Shown piece by piece: positions 60,397-64,000 of a stretch of 64,000 nucleotides of DNA. Every line of letters begins with the position of its first letter. Within the stretch, counting starts at the first letter, position 1. The notes beneath the pieces are model-generated. The model was not told the origin of the DNA and did not search any database. It saw only the letters and a program-made list of their open reading frames with translations. This stretch comes from Nocardioides panaciterrulae (lineage in GTDB: Bacteria > Actinomycetota > Actinomycetes > Propionibacteriales > Nocardioidaceae). The DNA lies in contig NZ_JACCBG010000001.1 in assembly GCF_013409645.1 (NCBI RefSeq), positions 3,594,001 to 3,658,000 of the forward strand, written 5' to 3'. Position numbers and translations under genes: made by a program.

Positions 60397-61679
60397 CGGC
60401 GCGGGTCGGCCAGGGGCTGGAGGAACAACCACTTCCACGAGTCCTCTCCAAGGGTTGCGGGGGCCGGGGTGCCCGGCGAGGCGAGAGCGGGGTCGACCTT
60501 GCCACCCCACGTGAGCTTGTGGGTGGCCGGGTCGTAGGACGCGACCGGCGCCCGGTAGGCGGCGCCGGCCCGGGGGGCGTTCTGGGCGCCGCGGGGGTTG
60601 CTGACGGTGGGCGGCTCGGCGCAGTGGGCCTTGGTGTTCATCGGCGCGTTGCTGCCGTCCTGCGGCGGGCGCATGTTGGTGCTCTCGTAGCCGTGCGTGC
60701 ACACCTTCGGGTCCTGGGTGAGCACCATGCCGAAGTGGGCGTCGTAGAGCCCGGTCTCCGGCGACTTCGACACGACGGTGAACCCGCCCTCGACGACATA
60801 GGGGTAGACGACCAGGATCTGCCGCACCCCGTCGAGGTGCTTGACCACGACGTCGCCGGTGGTGACCAGGTTGTTGATCAGCTCGGCGAGGTCGACCCGG
60901 TTGTCCTGCAGGAACGTGCGGAGCTGGTCGGCGGTGGCCGAGCCGTTGTCGATCACCGCGCGCAACGCCTTGTCCGAGCCGGCCAGCGTGCCGCTGAACA
61001 GCGACAGGTCGCGGGCGAACTGGCGGATCGAGTCCTCCGAGGCGACCTGGCCGCGCAGCACCGTGTTGCCGTCCCGGATCAGGGCGGTGGTGGTGTCGAA
61101 GTTGTCGTTGGCGGCCTTGATGAAGGAGTTGCCGGTGTCGATGATCCGCTGCAGGTCCGGGCCGGTGCCACCGAACGCCTTCCCCAGCTCGCTCACGGTG
61201 GTCTGCAGCGACTTCTTGTCCACCGACTCCACGGTGTTGGTGATGTCGGTGAGGAACTTGTCGGTCCGGATCGGGGTGCGGGTGTCGGCCGCGGCGATCT
61301 CGGAGCTGTCCTGCAGGTACGGCGAGGAGTCGGTCCGGGGCTGCAGGTCGACGTACTGCTCGCCCACCGCGGAGCGGTCCGCGACCACCGCGAGGGTGTC
61401 GGCCGGGATCGTGTCGTAGGAGTTGTCGATGTCGAGGTAGACGTCGACACCCGAGTCGGTCAGCTTCAGTTTCCCGACCCGGCCGACCCCGACGCCGCGG
61501 TAGCTCACCTCGCCGCCGGCGAAGATCCCGCCGGACTCCTTGAAGTGGGCCACGACCGTGTAGGAGGTGTCGTGGACCAGGCGGTCCAGGCGGGCGTAGC
61601 GGGCCCCGACGTAGCTGACGCCGAGCAGCGTGATCACCGCGAAGACGACCAGCTGCAGCCTGGTGCGGCGGGTGATCAT
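60393..61679 (-). CDS. MCE-family protein, MceF position
   Basis: A 428-residue protein with one N-terminal membrane anchor (about 8-28) and an MCE domain (YTVVAHFKESGGIFAGGEVSYRGVGVGRVGKLKL), then a long helical region that forms part of the lipid-conducting tunnel, and a Pro/Ala-rich C-terminus. As the last mce gene after a lipoprotein-type member, it is in the MceF position. The ATG overlaps the mceE stop (ATGA). The operon probably imports lipids or sterols. Confidence 0.9.
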   Translation of the reverse strand: MITRRTRLQLVVFAVITLLGVSYVGARYARLDRLVHDTSYTVVAHFKESGGIFAGGEVSYRGVGVGRVGKLKLTDSGVDVYLDIDNSYDTIPADTLAVVADRSAVGEQYVDLQPRTDSSPYLQDSSEIAAADTRTPIRTDKFLTDITNTVESVDKKSLQTTVSELGKAFGGTGPDLQRIIDTGNSFIKAANDNFDTTTALIRDGNTVLRGQVASEDSIRQFARDLSLFSGTLAGSDKALRAVIDNGSATADQLRTFLQDNRVDLAELINNLVTTGDVVVKHLDGVRQILVVYPYVVEGGFTVVSKSPETGLYDAHFGMVLTQDPKVCTHGYESTNMRPPQDGSNAPMNTKAHCAEPPTVSNPRGAQNAPRAGAAYRAPVASYDPATHKLTWGGKVDPALASPGTPAPATLGEDSWKWLFLQPLADPRR

Positions 61680-63100
61680 CGGACCACCATCCCGGGGACC
61701 AGCAGGCTGACCAGGGCGGGGTCGTAGACCTTCATCAGCTGTCCCATCGTGGGCCCGCGCTTGCGGGACCAGTGCGTGGTCGGGCCGAACCCGGCGCGGG
61801 GCAGCCCGGGCACCGAGATGCTCGGCAGCGGCAGCCCGCCCCCACTGCCCGAGGGCGTGGGCAGGCCCGGGAGCAGGTTCAGCTCCTTGCAGACGTCCTT
61901 GTTCCGGTTCTTCCGCTTCGCGCACTCCTGCCGGAGCTGGAGCAGCTGCTGCGGGGTCCTGAGCACCTTGCGGCAGGCCTTGCTGTTGAGGTCGCCGCTG
62001 CGCAGGCACTTGGTGACGTTGTCGAGGATGACCGTGGGGTCGATCTCCGAGGGCAGGTTCGTCGGCAGGGTCGGGGGGCCGGAGGCGCCGGCGCCCGGGA
62101 GGGAGAGGTCCAGCTCCACCGACAGGTTGGTGTAGTCGCCCATGTGCAGGTTGCGGGCGACCTGCGGGTCACGGCCGACCACCTCGTCGACGAACGGGTA
62201 GGTCAGGAACACGTTGAAGGACTTCACGAAGTCGTCCCCGGCGCGAGCCAGCTCGGTGAGCACCGGGTCGAGCTGGCGGACGCTCTCGATGGTGGCGTCC
62301 TTCGACGCCTTGATCACCCGCACGCCCACGTTCCCGAGCCGGTCCAGCGACCGCAGCATCTTGACCAGGTCGTGGCGCTGCTTGTCCAGCGAGGTCAGCG
62401 CGCTGGGCAGCTTCTCCAGCGCCAGGTCGATGCTGTCCTCCTGCTTGCGCACCGAGACCGAGAGGTTGTCCAGCGAGTCGATGGCGTGGACGATGTCGGC
62501 CTTGTTCTCGTCCAGCTGGGTCATCAGCGTGCGGATCTGGTCCAGGACCGAGCGCGCCGCGCTCTCGTGGCCGTCCAGGGCGAGGTTGAGCTCGTGGGTG
62601 ATCGTCTTCAGCTGGGCGACGCCACCGCCGTTGAGCAGCAGGCTCAGCGCGCCGAGCACCTCCTCGACCTCGGGGTTACGGCCGGTGCGCTCCAGCGGGA
62701 TCGTCGCGCCGTCGCGCAGCCGCTGGCTGCTCGCGTCGGTCGACGGCGGGGCGAGCGAGACGAACTTCTCGCCGAGCAGGCTGGTCTGCCGGATCGTCGC
62801 CACGGCGTTGGCGGGCAGCGAGGTGTCGTTGCGCATCTCCAGCGTGACGTCGGCGACGCCGTGGTCCAGCGCGATGTCGGTGACCTGGCCGACGCTGACG
62901 TCGGCGACCTTCACCGTGGACTTCGGCACCAGGTCGAGCACGTCGGCGAACATCACGTGGACCGTCATCGGGTCGTTGCCGGTGTCGGTGCCGCCGGGCA
63001 GCGGGAGCTTGTAGACGTCGAAGTCGCAGGCGCTGAGCAGCACCGAGCCGGCCAGCAGCGCGAGGAGGAGCCTGAGCGAAGTCATCGTGCGACCGGTCAT
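61676..63100 (-). CDS. MCE-family lipoprotein, MceE position
   Basis: A 474-residue protein with a lipoprotein signal ending in VLLSAC (Cys about 25), the MCE domain (MTVHVMFADVLDLVPKSTVKVADVSVGQVTDIAL), a long helical region and a Pro-rich tail. The lipobox is the mark of MceE/LprK in mce operons, with the lipid anchor on the outer face of the membrane. The ATG overlaps the upstream gene (ATGA). Confidence 0.92.
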   Translation of the reverse strand: MTGRTMTSLRLLLALLAGSVLLSACDFDVYKLPLPGGTDTGNDPMTVHVMFADVLDLVPKSTVKVADVSVGQVTDIALDHGVADVTLEMRNDTSLPANAVATIRQTSLLGEKFVSLAPPSTDASSQRLRDGATIPLERTGRNPEVEEVLGALSLLLNGGGVAQLKTITHELNLALDGHESAARSVLDQIRTLMTQLDENKADIVHAIDSLDNLSVSVRKQEDSIDLALEKLPSALTSLDKQRHDLVKMLRSLDRLGNVGVRVIKASKDATIESVRQLDPVLTELARAGDDFVKSFNVFLTYPFVDEVVGRDPQVARNLHMGDYTNLSVELDLSLPGAGASGPPTLPTNLPSEIDPTVILDNVTKCLRSGDLNSKACRKVLRTPQQLLQLRQECAKRKNRNKDVCKELNLLPGLPTPSGSGGGLPLPSISVPGLPRAGFGPTTHWSRKRGPTMGQLMKVYDPALVSLLVPGMVVR

Positions 63101-64000
63101 CGGGACGCTCCCACCAGGCCGCCGAGGGTCGGATCGTAGAGGTCGTGGGTCGGGGCGCCCCCGCCCTGGCCGAACGTGCCGGCCCGCGGCAGCGCCTGCC
63201 TGATCAGGTCGCAGGACTTGCCGCCCTGGTCGGCCTGGTCGACGAGCGAGCAGAGGAACGCGGCGGGGTCGGCGGAGATCTGCTGGCCGAGCTGGCCGAT
63301 GTTGGTGCGGGTGTCCAGCGTGCCGGCCTGCGGGTTGTAGGTGAGCGCCAGGTTGTTCAGCGCCAGCGGGGCGTCGCGGAGGATCTCGTCGAGGGCGCCG
63401 CGCTGCTTGACCAGCACCTTCGAGACCCGGTTCAGCCCGGAGATGTTCTTGCCGAGGATCGTGCGGTTGTCCTTGACGAACGACGACACCTGCCCCATCG
63501 CCGTGGCGAGGTTGCGCAGCGAGGCCTTCAGCTCCTGCCGCTCCCCCGCCAGCATCGAGGAGACGTTGCCGAGCGAGGTGTTGAAGCTGCGCACCGTCTG
63601 GTCGTTGCGGGCCAGCGTCGAGATGAACCCCTCCAGCTGGCGGGCGGAGCCGAACAGCTCGTCCTTGTTGTCGTCGAGGGTGGCGCTGAGCTTGCTGAAG
63701 TTCTGCACCGTCCGGTGGAACTGGGCGCCCTCGCCACCGAAGTTCTTCGCCGTGGTCTCCAGCAGGTCCGACAGCGCGCCGTCGTGGTTGGCGCCGGTGG
63801 GGCCCAGGGCCACGGTCAGGTCGTCGACCGAGGCGTAGATCTGGTCCAGCTCCAGCGGGACCGCGGTGCGGTCGGTGTCGAGCACCGCGCCGTCGGCGAT
63901 CACGTGGTCACCCGGCTCGTAGGTCGGCGTCAGCTGGATGTAGCGGTCGCCGACGATCGAGGGCGCGATGATCACGGCCTTGGCGTCGGCCGGGATCTTC
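63097..64000 (-). CDS. MCE-family protein, MceD position (5' end outside window)
   Basis: The C-terminal 300 codons of an MCE protein; the start lies beyond the right edge. The first visible residues, KIPADAKAVIIAPSIVGDRYIQLTP, are the end of the MCE domain, followed by the long helical region (LSDLLETTAKNFGGEGAQFHRTVQNFSKLSATLDDNK) and PAAFLCSLVDQADQGGKSCDLIRQ with two Cys. Position before the MceE lipoprotein implies MceD. The stop overlaps the mceE ATG. Confidence 0.9.
   Translation of the reverse strand, partial: KIPADAKAVIIAPSIVGDRYIQLTPTYEPGDHVIADGAVLDTDRTAVPLELDQIYASVDDLTVALGPTGANHDGALSDLLETTAKNFGGEGAQFHRTVQNFSKLSATLDDNKDELFGSARQLEGFISTLARNDQTVRSFNTSLGNVSSMLAGERQELKASLRNLATAMGQVSSFVKDNRTILGKNISGLNRVSKVLVKQRGALDEILRDAPLALNNLALTYNPQAGTLDTRTNIGQLGQQISADPAAFLCSLVDQADQGGKSCDLIRQALPRAGTFGQGGGAPTHDLYDPTLGGLVGASR

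Overview
This window is high-GC DNA from an actinobacterium. An rpoB-rpoC operon, an mce operon tail, an IdeR-type iron regulator, a second citrate synthase of the mycobacterial CitA type, abundant GTG/TTG starts and many apparently leaderless promoters all point there. Gene content and order suggest Nocardioidaceae (Nocardioides-like); that placement is inference from sequence style, with no database search behind it. There is no rRNA, no transposase and no CRISPR array. About 50 protein genes, one tRNA, one riboswitch and one very short leader ORF are supported.

Layout. 1-11.1 kb is housekeeping: moeA (cut by the left edge) and a eukaryotic-type UDP-glucose pyrophosphorylase diverge from 5-formyl-THF cyclo-ligase; then a penicillin-acylase-family enzyme, FmdB-type zinc ribbon, SAF-domain protein, MscL, an SDR lacking the usual catalytic motif, an LCP cell-wall ligase with a 57-residue follower, and argS. 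11.1-14.3 kb is an accessory patch: a SigE-type ECF sigma factor with a membrane partner, then a lower-GC orphan gene bracketed by direct repeats, the second of which enters tRNA-Arg(CCU). 14.3-25.4 kb holds an orphan NarL-type regulator, a CGNR regulator divergent from an MFS pump over a five-box operator array, a saccharopine-dehydrogenase-like protein, DUF2277, a second MFS protein, a sirtuin, IdeR, photolyase, a conserved unknown and a GH13 alpha-glucosidase.

25.4-32.6 kb is a drug-efflux cluster: a DHA2 pump with MarR, preceded by a 12-codon ORF and hairpins that look like an attenuating leader, and TetR plus a heterodimeric ABC exporter behind a perfect 20-bp palindromic operator. 32.6-44.7 kb mixes metabolism and stress genes: S66 peptidase, PdxH, CitA, a secreted peptidase-like protein, a manganese (yybP-ykoY) riboswitch ahead of TerC, two acetyltransferases, SerC, a macro-domain hydrolase and topoisomerase IB. 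42.4-50.6 kb holds two tightly coupled minus-strand operons: an FAD/Fe-S oxidase with a 29-residue membrane microprotein, a methyltransferase and a beta-propeller; and a geranylgeranyl-reductase-like flavoprotein with an acyltransferase and a tandem NUDIX protein. 50.7-58.8 kb holds a DUF4232 protein, rpoC and rpoB. 59.0-64.0 kb is the end of an mce operon (MceD partial, MceE, MceF and two Mce-associated proteins, one with a J-like domain).

Recurring themes. Neighbouring genes very often overlap by 1-8 bases (ATGA, GTGA, TGATG), implying translational coupling. At least eleven starts lie 6-7 nt after a TANNNT -10 box, implying leaderless mRNAs. A 71-bp double-palindrome repeat occurs three times, each time between convergent genes with the same end against a stop codon.
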